DNA from: Coptis chinensis
Taxonomy: Eukaryota; Streptophyta; Magnoliopsida; Ranunculales; Ranunculaceae
NCBI GenBank assembly: GCA_015680905.1
Contig: CM027382.1
Coordinates: 25,207,501-25,271,500 of the forward strand
Direction of reading: 5' to 3'
Length of the DNA: 64,000 nt
The translations under genes were made by a program, and so were the position numbers. Within the stretch, counting starts at the first letter, position 1. Each line of letters begins with the position of its first letter. A model generated the notes under the pieces. That model was not told the DNA's origin. It ran no database searches and saw only the letters and a program-made list of their open reading frames with translations. Positions 1 to 12,264 of this stretch are shown here, piece by piece.

Positions 1-2213
1 TAGAGCTTTGTCTCCGCTGAATCCATACAAGTTGGAGTTGGTGGCAACCATCTCAGAGTCAAGAATCTACAGTTTTTTTTAATGCGTCATAGTATAACAC
101 ATCTGCTGAACTTCCTAGATCAACCAATATATGATGCAAATCTTAATCTCCGAAAGGAAGTGTAAGAACCAATGCATCCTATGTGGACTCTGGATACTGA
201 GACAGTCGACCTCAGTGAAAAGGATGAGTGGATCATTGTGGGGTAACGTGTCAACTTGAGCACAATCCATAGTCAATTCATTGTTCATGATCCTCATTCG
301 CTTGGCCACACGCATTTGGTATCACACACCCTTTTCTGTGGCCTGCCCACTTCGCTTGCTTGCCTTTCCTGAAATCATGTTTATATAGAGCCGGCCATTG
401 AGTGGTCCAGTACCTGGGGGATCCTAAACTGACATGATGATCTCCTCAGGTTGTACTGCGTTCACCTGCTCGTGTGCTACAAACTGCTTCAAATACCCTC
501 TTTCAATCAGGTCCTGTAGTTCATTCTTTAGGGTCCTACAGGCTCTAGTAATGTGACCCTTACTCTTATGGAACTTGCAGCAGGTCCTCTGGTCTCTAGT
601 ACCCAGGGAGCTAGGCTTGAGTGGAGCTGACCATTTGAGGTAGCTCTAGTTCTTGATCGAGTCCAGGACCTCGTCTGGCATTTTGTTCAGAGGGGCGAAG
701 TTTCTGTCCATCGAGGGAAGAGCTTCTTCAGCTCCTTCCATTCGTGGCTTCTTTTGTGGTTTTCCATCTCCATTGCTGGCTAGATTTTGGTACTGACCTC
801 TGGGCATTCGTCCCTTTGATGGGGATTCAGTCTTTTGGTGACCACGATTACAGTCCCTCTTTGGCTTTTGAGGTGAAGAGTTCATGTTACCCTCTTGAGG
901 GACCACAGGGGTTGCCCGATTAGTCTTATTTGCTTCCTGATGTCTGTTCAGGACATCATCCTCCCACCCTGCATGAGTTTCAACCCTGTCTAGGAGTTCC
1001 TCCAAATCACGGGGTGGTTTCCTGGAAAGGGACCCGAACAAGGCATTATTTTCATCCAACCCTTGTTTGAAAGCTATTATAGTAGTCTATTCATCACAGG
1101 ACTCTATCTGAATTGAAATTTCCATAAATCGTTGCATGTAGGACCTCAATGCCTCTCTGTCCTTTTTCTTGATGTTGAATAGTGCATCGATCTATTTTGG
1201 TTGGTGCTTGTTACATGAGTACCTGTCTATGGAGGTCATAAATAGATCTTCTAAGGACCTGATCTGCCGCTCAGGTAACCTGTGATACCACTGGAATGTG
1301 GATCCAAATAGGGAAGCTTTAAACTCTTGACACATGACGTGGTCATACCTTTCATATCTGAATACGTGATCCACCGGATCTGACTTACCACTGAAGATAC
1401 TAAACTTCGGTTGTCTATAACCACGGGGATAGGGCTTTCTTATTACACATGATGCAAAAGGAGATCTGCCTGCCCCCATTATAGCGGATTGAACAAGGGA
1501 GTCTTACATTTTTCTTCCTTTACCGGTCATTCTATGCATCTGACGAATCAAGTTGTTTTTCTCAGTCTCCCATGAGCTTTCTTTGGTAGTAAGTCTCTTA
1601 TTCTAGATTTTTTTTGGTGTCAGGGGTTGACATCACGTTCCTAATAGTTAACTCTGATTCTGATGTTGTATCTGAGTTCTCATCTGAATTACTATACTCT
1701 GATTTTAATGGTTCGTGCCGAACTGGATCCCTACGCCTTGGGTTCCTAGCTCGACTGCCCTCTGGAAGGCCGTCTCCATCGAGATCGATGAGCGGCTCCT
1801 TCCCTGTATCAGATTGATACAAATGCCTCAGCAGCTGTACCTATTGCTCAAGGTTGCTTCTTTGCTATTCCAGAGCTTGTACCGCCTGAACAGACTCTGG
1901 GTTGGTAAGAAAGGCATTCTCACCATTTTGGCGCTCTCCTTGAGCGTCATTTCTAGGGCCTACACCGGGAGCAACTAGTCCATCGGTGTTGGTTACCTGT
2001 CCTTAAAGGGGATTACTCATATCATGGTGATCGACATTCTCCCCACTTTCAAGCATCTCGTGCTCTTCTTCTCTGACAGCGATGCTGCGGGTAGTAGCGC
2101 CACCCTTTGTTTTTTTTTGCTCTTGCCATCACAACAGTAAGAGTTTTTAAACTAAATCAGTCGTTCGAAATAAATATTTACCTGCTATCATCCCCACAGA
2201 CGACACCAAAAGA
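1..2213 (-). pseudogene. Degenerate gag (and start of pro) of a Tat-type Ty3/gypsy retrotransposon
   Basis: Minus-strand reading gives broken but recognisable Ty3 gag. At 1192-1479 there is a gag core with FSGKSDPVDHVFRYE, FQWYHRLPE and SLEDLF, the usual pattern of plant Ty3 gag. Downstream, near 420-600, a knuckle-like stretch reads CKFHKSKGHITRACRTLKN followed by LIERGYL, the arrangement seen in Tat-lineage gag. The acidic N-terminal part lies at 1598-1822 and the spacer at 646-1059. Several in-frame stops and frame changes separate these blocks, so no intact polyprotein is made. The element continues beyond the left edge, so pol and the second LTR cannot be seen. The lineage is inferred from motif similarity and from the LTR and primer-site resemblance to the element at 10322-23358. 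Confidence 0.8.
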
Positions 2214-2902
2214 TGTAGGGGATTTTCTGAGTATCCCCTAATCTTCCTCTATACCTTGTGATTAGGAATCTCTTTCTTAACAGAAAAGGGATGAGATGAT
2301 TTTGAATTAATATTCAGGGTTGAACCGCCTGGCGACTGCCTACGTATCTCTTTGTTTATTTAGAAGAATCAAACCCTATTTTGCATAGTTCCTAAGAGCA
2401 AATTTCTATGGTTTATATAGGAAGAGCTTTGAGAGTCATAGGGTTAGGGTTAACCTCCCCACTTGCAAGTTCTCTTCCATCTTTGGACTCTGCCTTCCTA
2501 TTAGGAATTCTCTCCTTATGGAAGTCTAAATCTAGACCATATCTTATTAGAGGTAGATTTCCTTATTGATTAGAATATCCCATCGTATATGGGAAGATTA
2601 TATCTAAAAAGTAACTCTTAAGATATGTCATTACAATTCCTTTCTTATCATCAAATATCGCCCTCTTCAGTTTCCTTTTGTTCAGGAACTGTCAATATCA
2701 ATTCCTAATGACTTGGAGAACTGTTATGCTTAAAGGCAATTAGTCACGTGCTTGGCACATGCTTACTAAACACTCGTGATAAACACGAGATCACTTATTC
2801 ATAGAACTAATCCGATGGCTCTCGTCTCATTCTGGACATCTATAGTCCTGGGTCATTTTCCTCCCACGTGTCATTTAGTTAATGACGGAAAATCTCCCTA
2901 CA
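2214..2902 (-). repeat. 5' LTR of the minus-strand Tat-type element
   Basis: On the plus strand it begins TGTAGGGGATTTTC and ends GAAAATCTCCCTACA, so the LTR is bounded by TG...CA with imperfect inverted ends (689 bp). Immediately inside it (about 2190-2210, minus strand) is TTGGTGTCGTCTGTGG, very like the primer-binding site of the element at 10861. A U5 motif GATACGTAGGCAG lies at 2336-2348 (minus), and a TATATAA stretch near 2410 could be the LTR TATA box. The matching LTR is outside the window. Confidence 0.72.
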
Positions 2903-3048
2903 CTGCCTACGTATCGAGTTCTTTAGTTAATTTGAATCAAGTCGGACATAGTTCGAGCTTTTGATTGGTTGATTGGAGTGGCATTATCACCAAATTTGGC
3001 AATTAAGTCGGATGTAGTTCAAGCTTTTGATTGGTTGATTGGAGCGGC
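2903..3048 (-). repeat. Remnant of an older LTR, with 66-bp tandem duplication
   Basis: The sequence directly next to the LTR at 2902 starts with the same U5-type motif (CTGCCTACGTATC on plus, 2903-2915), so the younger element seems to have landed in an older LTR. A stretch containing GTCGGAYRTAGTTC and GATTGGTTGATTGGAG is repeated with a 66-bp period (about 2939-3004 and 3005-3070). A related sequence occurs at 27770-27820. The family is not assigned. Confidence 0.45.
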
Positions 3049-4399
3049 ATTGTCACCAAATTCACGCGTTTAAAACTCGAGATATTGGCAAGACGTCTTG
3101 TTCGAGTTTAAAACCGGATTTTTCAAAAAAATGCGTTTTAAACTTAAAAAACGTTTAAAACCCGAGATTTTGAAAATCTCCTGTTTAAAACTTTATTAAT
3201 CTTTTTTTTTAAGTGAAAATTTTATTGATAATGATAACGAATTTTACAAATAATTAGGACAAACGTGCAACAAGCTGGCCCGCAAGTCCTTTCTGAATAG
3301 CAAATCATATCCTTCTAAAAACAAACTCGTTAGAACCAGCTGTCATGACGTTATTGTCCATAACTTTCTGAAGTTTCTTGAGGAGCTCAACAAACTGTTG
3401 TTCTAAGAAACCGAAAGTTTCGAAATTGAATGGAATGAAACAATGCTGGTTAGCCCTGCAAGCTTCCTCATGCTTCTCCATCTTCCCTGTCGCTACTCTC
3501 TTAGGCAAGTCACTTCAACACATGCATATTTTTCGCTTAGACCAACTGTAAATCAAGACATCCGCAGGCCGAAGTGTCGATCTGCCCTCATTCGGATCAG
3601 TGAAAAAGTTAACAGGAGCTTCTTTCTTCACTTGTACCCCAGCCCTCCAAACTGCATCACACAAAATGTCTCTAACATGATCATGTCGGTATTTAAACCC
3701 AGGAAAATGTATACAAAATGTCTCTAACATGATCTAACATGAACCCCAAAAACATTCTTGCATATAGGGCAAAGACCAAGATCAGGGTATAGAAAAATCA
3801 TAAGACGGTACCGAAGAATGGCAAGATATTCCACCTGTGACATATGTTATCCAAGTCCCTCCATCGGAATAGCAAGCAGAAACGCGAAAAGAAAAAGGAT
3901 TTTTGGAGTTTACCTTTTTGATGAGTGGGTGTTAGATTAACTTATTGCGACAGTTCTATTTTTCTTTGGACTATTAATAATTGAAATTTTTAAAGTTATT
4001 AACTTATTTGTAATACTTGATTATGCCATTATAGTTGGTAATTAGTAGTATCTTATTTAGAGTCGTGTTTTTGTACTGAATCTAAAACTTCTAGTATTTA
4101 GATGAGTAATGATAATTTGATATTTTCATATATTTAAATTTTCTTTCATTTGTATTATTATTATTTTTATTTTATGTGCCTATTCTTTTTTCCACTCTTA
4201 TAAAAAATCAAACTCCTTATCTATTATATTCTTTATCATCGGTTTTTACCGTTTCTTTTACGTTTTAAACCCGTTTTACCGTTTTAAACCCGTTTTTTTA
4301 CGCTTTTTTCAGTTTTTTTACCGAGACGTTCCGTTTAAAACACGAACTAAGTTTTTTTCAAGTACACCATTTTAAACCCGTACCGTACTTGGTGACAAT
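3049..4399. mobile_element. Element with ATTGTCACCAA inverted ends
   Basis: The left end reads ATTGTCACCAAATTCACGCG then GTTTAAAA. The right end, read on the other strand, is ATTGTCACCAAGTACGGTACG then GTTTAAAA, giving an imperfect inverted repeat of about 28 bp. The subterminal parts are rich in TTTAAAC and TTTTACCGTTTT repeats (3100-3190 and 4240-4380). Direct repeats flanking it were not found. The first 11 bases also belong to the upstream 66-bp duplication, so the left boundary is uncertain. The superfamily is not determined; Mutator-like is one possibility. Confidence 0.4.
3305..3730 (-). pseudogene. Degenerate transposon-type ORF fragment
   Basis: Two adjoining minus-strand reading frames (3515-3730 and 3305-3508) contain VRDILCDAVWRAGVQVKKEA, EGRSTLRPADVLIYSW, then EKHEEACRANQHCFIPFNF and FLEQQFVELL. 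This combination resembles the C-terminal part of a repeated plant transposon polyprotein usually found next to reverse transcriptases; the assignment is from memory of that pattern only. A frame break and the loss of the usual connecting segment make it a pseudogene. It lies inside the inverted-end element at 3049-4399, so it may be captured or belong to that element. Confidence 0.45.
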
Positions 4400-6549
4400 A
4401 TTTGGAGGGGAGATAGATGATCGAGAAAATGGAGAATTGGCCTCTACTGAGAATGGAGAAGACGCCTTCTTTTATAGGCGTAGATCATATCTCCCTTTTG
4501 CGCTATCTTGATGATTGTTTTTACTCCTTCCGTTACAAAGTAATGATTTCTCATTAATGATGTTGTTGACTAGCTTATAGCGGTTACGTTTCCTATGTCG
4601 TTTGGACGACCTAACCTTAGGTCATATGCACGACCTGTTTGTAGTCTGGACACGTGGTCTGCTACAAGTGGTTGAGAGTGGAGAGTACTGAAAGTGCACT
4701 AATCATAATTAGAGCACTAATCATAACTAGTTGAGGTACGTGATTGTGTTCTTAGGTGTGATCAAGATCAACAAAAAAAACAAAACCGAAAGCAATGGTT
4801 GGGGCAGATCTAGGATTCTCGATGGGAGGCTGCAACTAATTTTCTTTTGGGCGGAAATAGTATATTTTTACTACTAATATGTTGTATATATTTTAAAGGA
4901 AAGTTGAGGTGGGCTGCAGCCCGGACCGGCGATCCGGGGATCTCCACTGCATACTACATATAATTAGAGAAACAGTACTTTGCGTGGGGGTTTTACATGT
5001 AAATTGAGAAATTATTCCGAACATAGCATTTCATGATGCATTCAGATACTTGAGATATTGTCCGGTTTAATAAAATTTTCAGCTATGACTCTACCTTTAA
5101 ACATGTTGGAAATTTGCAAGAAAATTTAAGATAAAAGTGGATTCAAGGGAGTAAGGGACCAAAGTCAGAATTAAGCGACAACTGACAGTTATGCAACTAT
5201 GGCTGTGTTGTTTGCCTGTAATTAATGTTTTCTATAAGTTTATGCTAAACAGAGGTGTTTTGAAGGGAGTAGGATTCTGCTAGGTAGTACTTTATACTTG
5301 ATAGGCATTTCTACCACCAAGTTTCTTTCATAATGATGCAAACATAGATGAAAGTTCGTACCTTCGTTTACATAAAATTTCACCAAATTTGCTTATGCTT
5401 TTGTTGCTTCTTTTTAGTGAGCCATGGTGGCAAGATCCACTAGGTACTTGTAACGTACTTTTTTTTAGCTCAAACCACTCTGTTTCTTTTGCATTAAGCA
5501 CTGCCTATCTGTTCTCACAGATATATATATATATATATAGGCTTTTTCCATGTCTTATTCCTTTTGTTTTCTACCGTCTACAAATTTTTGCCATCTGAAA
5601 AAGTCCTACGTTTAATTCCGTGTAAAATGACACACAACCACGAAGAAATGACGAATCAGAGATAGCAAGGTAAATACAAAATAGGAAAAAACTAGTCACA
5701 TTCTGATCAAACTGAAAACAAATTGGCAAGTTCTCGTACAATTGTACCTGTTGATTGCTAAAGGTCGATAGTAATATTCCCCAGTGTTTATGTAGAGTTG
5801 TAGACTATGAAATTCACTCTATTTGTTTTTGGATGAGCTTATAATTCTTTGAAAAGGAGTATGATTACTTATATGAAAATACAAATTCATAAATTATTAC
5901 CTACAACAATTGAGAACCTAGCTAGCTACACCAAATGACCAAAAACACTTATTTCACTCAGTAAAGAGGTTCATCAATAAATTGATATAAATGGGCCAAA
6001 AATCAATGCCTTAATGGGTCCCAACAGAAATCCATCTTTACTACTTACCTATATAATCCAAAAGATACAAAACATATGGAAACTACAAAAAACCAATCAC
6101 CGCCTAGAAGCATAAAGCATACAATTCTCAATCAGGCTTATCTCCAGTCTTCAATTGTCCATGGACCCAACTTCTTACAACTCATATTGGGCCCCAACAT
6201 TTCATTTCATTTCAATTTTACTGACTACAAGTGTACAAGTTAGAAAAAAAAAACAAGCCAGAGAAATTCAGAGAATCAAAGAAAGAACAGAAGACACTAA
6301 AATTTAAAGACTACTACTAGAAACTGAATTTTTATTATTCTTAACGGTTTCATTCCATCCCCAAAAGAGAAGAAAATTTTCAGAAACTATGTTCTTTCGG
6401 TATTTCGTACACAGACAAACAGAGCTTCCTTCCTTCCTTCCTTACATTGATAGATAGATTACTTGCTAGAGAAATAACTAAAAATCTGTACACATACAAA
6501 GAAAAAGACAACTAAAATCTAACTTATTTGCATTTCTACTCCTTTTTCT
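4400..6549. other. Non-genic interval 3' of the KRP gene
   Basis: No convincing coding sequence was found. The first ~340 bases (4400-4740) resemble LTR leader sequence (ACACGTGG-type boxes, short direct repeats of GCACTAATCATAA near 4697-4730) and may continue the LTR remnant at 2903-3048. A TA microsatellite lies at 5521-5539 and a CTTC microsatellite near 6425-6444. The last few hundred bases probably include the KRP 3' UTR and downstream region. Confidence 0.5.
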
Positions 6550-7430
6550 TCATAGTTTCATTTCAATCCATTCGAATCGTCCTTCTAATGGTACATCTTT
6601 AATCACATCATAATTATACCTACATTTCAAGAAAAAATTACTTTAGTTTACATAGCAAAATATAGAAACATAGAGTTTAAGGTTTAAACTTACTTCTCTT
6701 CAAACCTTTTCTTCTCTTCTTTCTCAGCTACAGAGAAGAAGTCATCAATTTCTGTTTCTGTCGGCATTTTCTCCGCCGTTGAATTCTGGCGGTAATTCGC
6801 CTCCTCTGATTGTCTTTCTAATGAATCCAGTTCGTTGAATTCACTTGATGAATAAGTTCTGTTTAAGAAGACCAAGAAATGTAGAAATGAGACATTATAT
6901 ATATAAATAAAAGTTTATGAAAATTTCTCTCTCATGGAATTGGTTGTAACTGAAAAGAACGTGGCTTACAAAAGGAAGATAGATAATTAGAGAATACCGT
7001 TGTTCTTTCTTGTACGACAATAAGTTCTCTATTTCATGACTCTCGTACTGAAATTTTTTTTGAAATTATTCAAAATTAATAACAGTTAGCGATAAAACCG
7101 GAAGAGTTTAATGAAATTTTGAATTAAGTTTAGAATGTTTACCTCTAGATCTTCAACGGATCTTAAACTGTCATTAACTAACTCACTTGATCCGTTACTC
7201 GAACAGTTAGAAACTAGTACTTGACTAGAAACTGAATTCTGTTCAGATAAAGTTTCTTTCAACGTACTGCCATGCATATATGAAGAAGAAATAAGTTTTC
7301 TTCGTTTGCTTTCACTTGCTTCAGCTAAGGCAGCTAGAACTTTACTTCGAGCTCGTGTTCGAACACCAAGTTGTGCTTCCATTACTACTACTTCACTATT
7401 TCTTTTACATTTTCTCATAAACTTTCCCAT
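6550..7430 (-). CDS. Cyclin-dependent kinase inhibitor of the KRP/ICK (Kip-related) family
   Basis: KRP proteins bind CDK-cyclin D complexes and restrain the cell cycle in the plant nucleus. I read four exons on the minus strand: 7430-7143, 7047-6998, 6858-6694 and 6619-6550, all bounded by GT-AG. They join without stops to 190 residues, a normal KRP length. The diagnostic C-terminal inhibitor domain is complete: MPTETEIDDFFSVAEKEEKK, then KRFEEKYNYDV crossing the last intron, then DVPLEGRFEW and a short tail IEMKL. The N-terminal part starts MGKFMRKCKR and has a basic RTRARSKVLAALAE and KRRKL region that could act in nuclear import. Exon 2 is only 50 nt and encodes the short conserved segment around YESHEIENLL. 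The start is the first ATG of the frame and is preceded by a pyrimidine-rich leader with a long T run (7438-7453). Which KRP member it is cannot be told from sequence alone. Confidence 0.92.
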
Positions 7431-8333
7431 GGAAAGTTTTTTTTTTTTTTTCTCAGAGAGAGGTTTGAGATTGGCCCTCTTTTTTTCTGTGTTGGTGAAG
7501 AGTGAGAGTGAGAGTGAGAAAGAGGAAAGGATATTCAGATTCGAGAAAAACAGGTAACGGGGGAGTGTAACGGGATTATTGACGGCGCTGTTACTGTTGA
7601 ACTAATGAGTGGTATCCACGTGGTTTTTTTGGCACATGTGTTGTGACTGTTTATAGTAAGTGACTGCCGTTTTTCTACTGGGTGTGGCAGGTTAAGAGAG
7701 TGACTCCGTGTGAGTAGTTGTAACTGTTTTTAGTGCTCAGTGTAGCGAGGATGGTTATGTACGGAGTTTGGTAAGTGGAACAGATTTCGAGGTGTGTAAT
7801 AATCTGTTGAGAGTGAAATTACTTTAATGAGTTTTGTCCTTTTTATTCTTACTTGGCAAGCATCTTTCTAGAAGGAGCTGCGGTTATTTGTGTATGTGAA
7901 CTTCGGAAGGGGACAATATAATCCCAATTTTCATAAAGATAAGTTATCAGCAAAAGCATATATATACCTTATCGAATTGATACCAAAGGCCAAAGAAAAT
8001 AGCTGATCAGATCAACTAGACAATTACATGTCAACATGATAATGCAATACAAAATATCCAAACGCCAAAGAAAATTATATCTGCAGACATGTTTAGAAAA
8101 GAAGTGAGCAAAAGTAACAAAGGAAAACGTAAGTAAAAAAAAGTAATTAACCCAGTGGGAAGTGTGTAAAAGTTTATTTTTTTGGAGAAAGGAAATGTAA
8201 AAATTACCCAATTTCAGCTAAAGTGTGCTATATTATATCAATTACATTAGCAAAAGTTCACACCGCAAATAATTTGCAAGTGGGCAAGTTTGAACTATTT
8301 TAAGTTGTACGTACAAGTAAGGCATCAATAATT
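7431..8333. other. Upstream region of the KRP gene
   Basis: This is AT-rich DNA without a convincing ORF. The first ~130 bases on the minus strand are CT-rich with GAGAGTGAGAGTGAGAG repeats read on plus (7498-7520), a common composition for plant 5' UTR or core promoter. No element boundaries were recognised. Confidence 0.4.
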
Positions 8334-8800
8334 CTACACTGGCACAATTGATCGACACATTAACGTAACACTGCAACATTAATGTTACACTATGAAAAAT
8401 TATCACTGTAACATCAATATTACACCAAGAAATAACACTGCAACATCAATATTACACTATGAAAACTACTGCAATATCAATGTTGCCTCAAGAAATACCA
8501 CTGCAATATTAATGTGGCACTATGAAAATCACTGCAACATTAATATTGCACTGAGAAATACAACTGCAACGTCAATGTTGCATCACGAAAAATCAATGGA
8601 ATGAATGGTTTGTTATGAAGAAAATATGAAAATGGAAAAAAAAAATAATAGAAAGATGATATTAGAAATAGAATAAGTGTTTTGAGAAAGAGATAAAATA
8701 GATTTTTTGTTCATATTTTCACCACTGCAATATCGATATTGCAACATGTCGTGTCACTGTGTATTGATTATGCCATTTTTTCTGTGTCAGTATAGTATTA
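8334..8800. repeat. Minisatellite of ~35-bp units, possibly inside a small MITE
   Basis: From about 8366 to 8590 a unit of roughly 35 bases recurs about seven times with variation: CACTGCAACATTAATGTT followed by ACTATGAAAA-type spacer. Each unit holds a short palindrome (AACATTAATGTT, ATATCAATGTTG and variants). One more unit sits at about 8722. The outer ends TACACTGGCACA (near 8334) and, inverted, TATACTGACACA (near 8800) look like inverted termini, but no target duplication was found. The 70-codon ORF at 8392-8604 is a by-product of the repeat. Confidence 0.5.
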
Positions 8801-10321
8801 CTCGATAAGACATTGTTAGTTGAACGAAATACACTGCCCATGTATTGGTTTCCTCAATATTCTTTTTATTTGTGATTTTTCTTTTTTCTTTTTTGATAAT
8901 TCAAAGTAAAGAGGAGAGCTAAACGTACTGCTGTTTTATTCAACAATTACTACCATTAATATGAAATCGGTTTTATTCATAGTAGATTGAATGGTGTTTC
9001 CAGTTAATTATTCTAAGGGACCAAATTTTCTCTAGTCATATTGATTATTGACCGTCCTTTTCCTCTGTATGTAGAGTAGTGTAGGCTTTAAAATATATTT
9101 TCTCAATGCATAGTAATTACTAAATCAGAATATCAGCTGATTCATGACTTGGACCAAAACCTGACATGGATATGCCGCCGCCATGGCCAGGCGGCTAGCC
9201 ATTTGGCAGATGTTTCACCAGTATTTTTTATTGTGAGTTAATAGTTGTTTGGACGTGATCACGATTTTCAGGATTTTCAGTTTTAAAGCTCAACCATGTA
9301 TTGCTATACCGATTCTTAATTGATTATAATGTTTTAAGATCAACTGTTTGGAAATGATCTATTATTGTTTTGACTACTAATGCCTTCGTTGTTGCTATGA
9401 AGTGTGTATATATATATATACCGTTTAACTCATGCAGTTGATGTAGCTGATGTTAGAACCGGTATTTCGCAAGCAAAAGACAAGGACAGAACAAACAACA
9501 TCTACCAAGGCGTGTTATACACTGTCTTTAAGGAAAAAGACTACAGTAGGCGTCTTTCTCATAGGATACAATAGTGCACAGAAGACTGATATGCACTTAA
9601 TCAGACTTCTCTCTAGAACAACAAACAACTCTCTCTAGCAACTCAAGAGAGAATATAAAGAATAGCTTGAAGGTTTGATTCAATAAGTAATTAGATTTGG
9701 ACGTGAGTCCTGTTCTTATAGTAAGGTGAGAGACTGCAAGGAGTGATTGTAATATTCCTTCCCACTTTATAAAAGGATTAGCTCTTATAGAAGTAGATAT
9801 CATTGGCCAAACCACGGTATATCTTTGTGTTGTGATTTGCTTTTATTGTTTTACATTTTTATCTGTTGGTAATAGTTGTTTAGCGAGTTGGGCATGTTAG
9901 CTAGGTTGTAGTTGATATTGAGATTGTTGTCTGGAATTGAATTGAGTTCAAATACAGGTTATCTGGGTAGTGGGGAATCGATTGGTATCGATGTTTAACC
10001 CCAACACTAACCTGACACATAGTAGAAGCCGAAGCCCGAACCGTCACGTCACGACGCGGTGCGATGCGGGCATATGCGCGTGTGTGGCTTTGTGTGCATC
10101 CTCCCTCCAAACACAAAAGTCTTTATACTCTAAGAGCATGCCCTTATGCTAGAGAAAGTCTTGATATACCTACAAAATTAGTGGTGACTTACCGATGTGA
10201 GACTATCACCAAAACACAAAATGAAGAGAACGTTCAATATTCTTCATCTTCATTTTGCACACTCATAAGTAGGTTGAAATACTTCAAGAAGTTCCAACAG
10301 CTAAGTCTCTAGGCATTCATC
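8801..10321. other. Intergenic interval, no gene recognised
   Basis: It holds only short ORFs without recognisable motifs. A stretch from about 9450 to 9820 has a transposon-like look (short direct repeats of ACAAACAAC and CTCTCTAG) but no ends were found. A TA microsatellite is at 9408-9420. Confidence 0.4.
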
Positions 10322-10326
10322 CCAGT

Positions 10327-10860
10327 TGTAAGGGAGTGATATTCTCTTTCAGGAATATCAAACACGTGCTCGGCATGGTAGAAATACCACACCGACCTAT
10401 GCACTATTTCTCCGACCTACATCATTAACTCGAATCAGCGAGCTGCGGGATCGCTCCAGAACATATCGCATCACTCCACAGATCGTTCTACATCATGACT
10501 CAGCCTATCTTCTATAAGCCATCATGACCAAAGCTGTGTTTGCACAAATCACTGCCGCAAGCTACTAACCACAGCTACTAATCCCCATCATTACAACATG
10601 TCAATCAACACAGTTCTCGCACACCTTCTCAATCTCCACCTTACATGTGTGTTGATCTTTACACGTGTTGGGAGAAGATTCATTCTAATCATCTATAAAT
10701 ACCACTCATATGAACTACGCCAAACATGATTCTTTTCTCCTCCCAGAATCAAGAGAAGATACGTAGGCAGTTCGCTTATCAACGAACTCGGTCTTTCCCA
10801 AATCCAATCCCGTTCTCTTTCCTCCTTGTATGTAAAGGAAAACTAAAGCGCTCCTTTACA
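10327..10860 (+). repeat. 5' LTR of the Tat-type element
   Basis: It starts TGTAAGGGAGTG and ends CTCCTTTACA (534 bp, TG...CA). A TATA box candidate TATAAAT is at 10694-10700 and a U5 motif GATACGTAGGCAG at 10758-10770. Compared with the 3' LTR it carries extra bases around the ACTAACCACAGCTACTAATC stretch (about 10563). Confidence 0.93.
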
Positions 10861-10880
10861 TTGGCGTCGTCTGTGGTCTC
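10861..10880 (+). promoter_or_regulatory. Primer-binding site
   Basis: TTGGCGTCGTCTGTGG follows the LTR end directly. It is the position of the tRNA primer site and resembles TGGCGCCGTCTGTGG-type sites of plant Ty3 elements; the tRNA was not identified. Confidence 0.7.
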
Positions 10881-10945
10881 GATTTCTTAAGAAACCACTT
10901 CACAAATCCTTAATCCTAAAAGAATAGTACTCAAGTCCACGAAGC

Positions 10946-12260
10946 ATGGCAAGCCTCGAAGCTCAGATTCAGAGTTTAGCAAGTCAGCTAGGAATGATGA
11001 ATGAACAAATCACCCTGCTCAGGCAGGAGAATGTTATGCTACGCGCCCAAGTGGACACGCAAAATCCGCCAAGTACCTTACCAGAAAACGGCATCAACGA
11101 GGTTAATCAACAGATTAACGAACTGTCACAACGGATCGACCAAAGCACAATCAAGAAAGACGCCACCTAGATCGTCCAAAAAATGCTGAAGACATACCGC
11201 TCATCCCCGTTCACTACTGAGGTACTTAGTAGAGCGTTTCCTCCAGATTTTGTACAACCACATTTTCTGATGTATGATGGCAGCACGTGTCCTGGTTAGC
11301 ACGTAGCTCGTTACATTCAAAGCCTCACACTCTATAGTGCACCGGAGTTTGATCATCTTCATTGTCGTTTGTTTCCCGCTAGTCTCAAAGATGGCGCACT
11401 CGATTGGTTCTTCTCACTCGAGCCAGACTCGATAAAGACCTTCGAGCAACTCACCGATCTCTTTGCTAGTCAGTACGTCCACAACAGACGTAAGAAAGCT
11501 GATCTTGATTCACTCTTCCAGCTATCATTTGGCGAAGATGAAACCATTTGCCAGTTTCTAGGACAGTTCAAAGCTGAACTGTTATGCATGGAAAGTGGTC
11601 TTAAAGAGTCCTTTGCCACACTGGCATTCTCCAACGCCTGTCGAGTGCGCAACACAGACCTCTCCAGGTCGCTAATGAAGGAACGTCCAGAAACGCTATC
11701 CGAGCTATACGCTCGAGTGGACAAGTACATTAAGCTATAAGAAAGCCTGAAACTTCACGGCTTAACAAAGGAACAGGAAGTAGCAGCGATCTCCGACGAT
11801 TCCCCACCTACCAAAAAGCGGTCCAGACCATAGGAGCAGAAGTCGAGGAACAGAACAAACAACAACCAAGAGTTCGCTGTTCTCACACGATCTCCCAGCT
11901 ACATACTGGACAAGATCAAGCGAGCGGCGTATTACCGACCTGACGTGCGGTAACCGGTAGATCGACCTAATAAGCCTTACTCCACTTTTCACCGAGCAAA
12001 ATGTCACGAAACTGACGCATGTTGGGGGTTAAAACACTACCTCCAGGATCTCATAGAAGCAGGCCATATCAAGCAATACACCAACATCGCTGATGGCAAT
12101 TTTCGCCATAAACTTATGGCTCGAAGGGTGCGCAGTAGATCTCCACCTTGTCTAGATTTCCACAATGTCCAAGCTCGCTCCTATAGCAGAGGACGTCCCA
12201 GAGACCGTTCCCATCATGAGCGACGTCACACTCATCAGATCATGATAATGAAAGAACTAT
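10946..12260 (+). pseudogene. gag of the Tat-type element, broken by stops
   Basis: Gag would form the particle that packages the RNA. It starts at the ATG at 10946 (MASLEAQIQSLASQLG) with a predicted coiled coil, stops at 11170, then the core resumes: FPASLKDGALDWFFSLEPDS and FEQLTDLFASQYVHNRR in 11369-11740, a typical plant Ty3 gag core. Beyond another stop at 11738-11740 there is a spacer and a knuckle-like FHRAKCHETDACWGLKHYL near 11985-12050, then a basic RSRSPP segment. At least four in-frame stops break it, so it is nonfunctional. Confidence 0.85.
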
Positions 12261-12264
12261 TTAT

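Noticed and set aside
8392-8604. 70-codon ORF with internal repeats of HYENYCNIN-type
   Set aside because: It is the translation of the minisatellite; the repeat explains the open frame.
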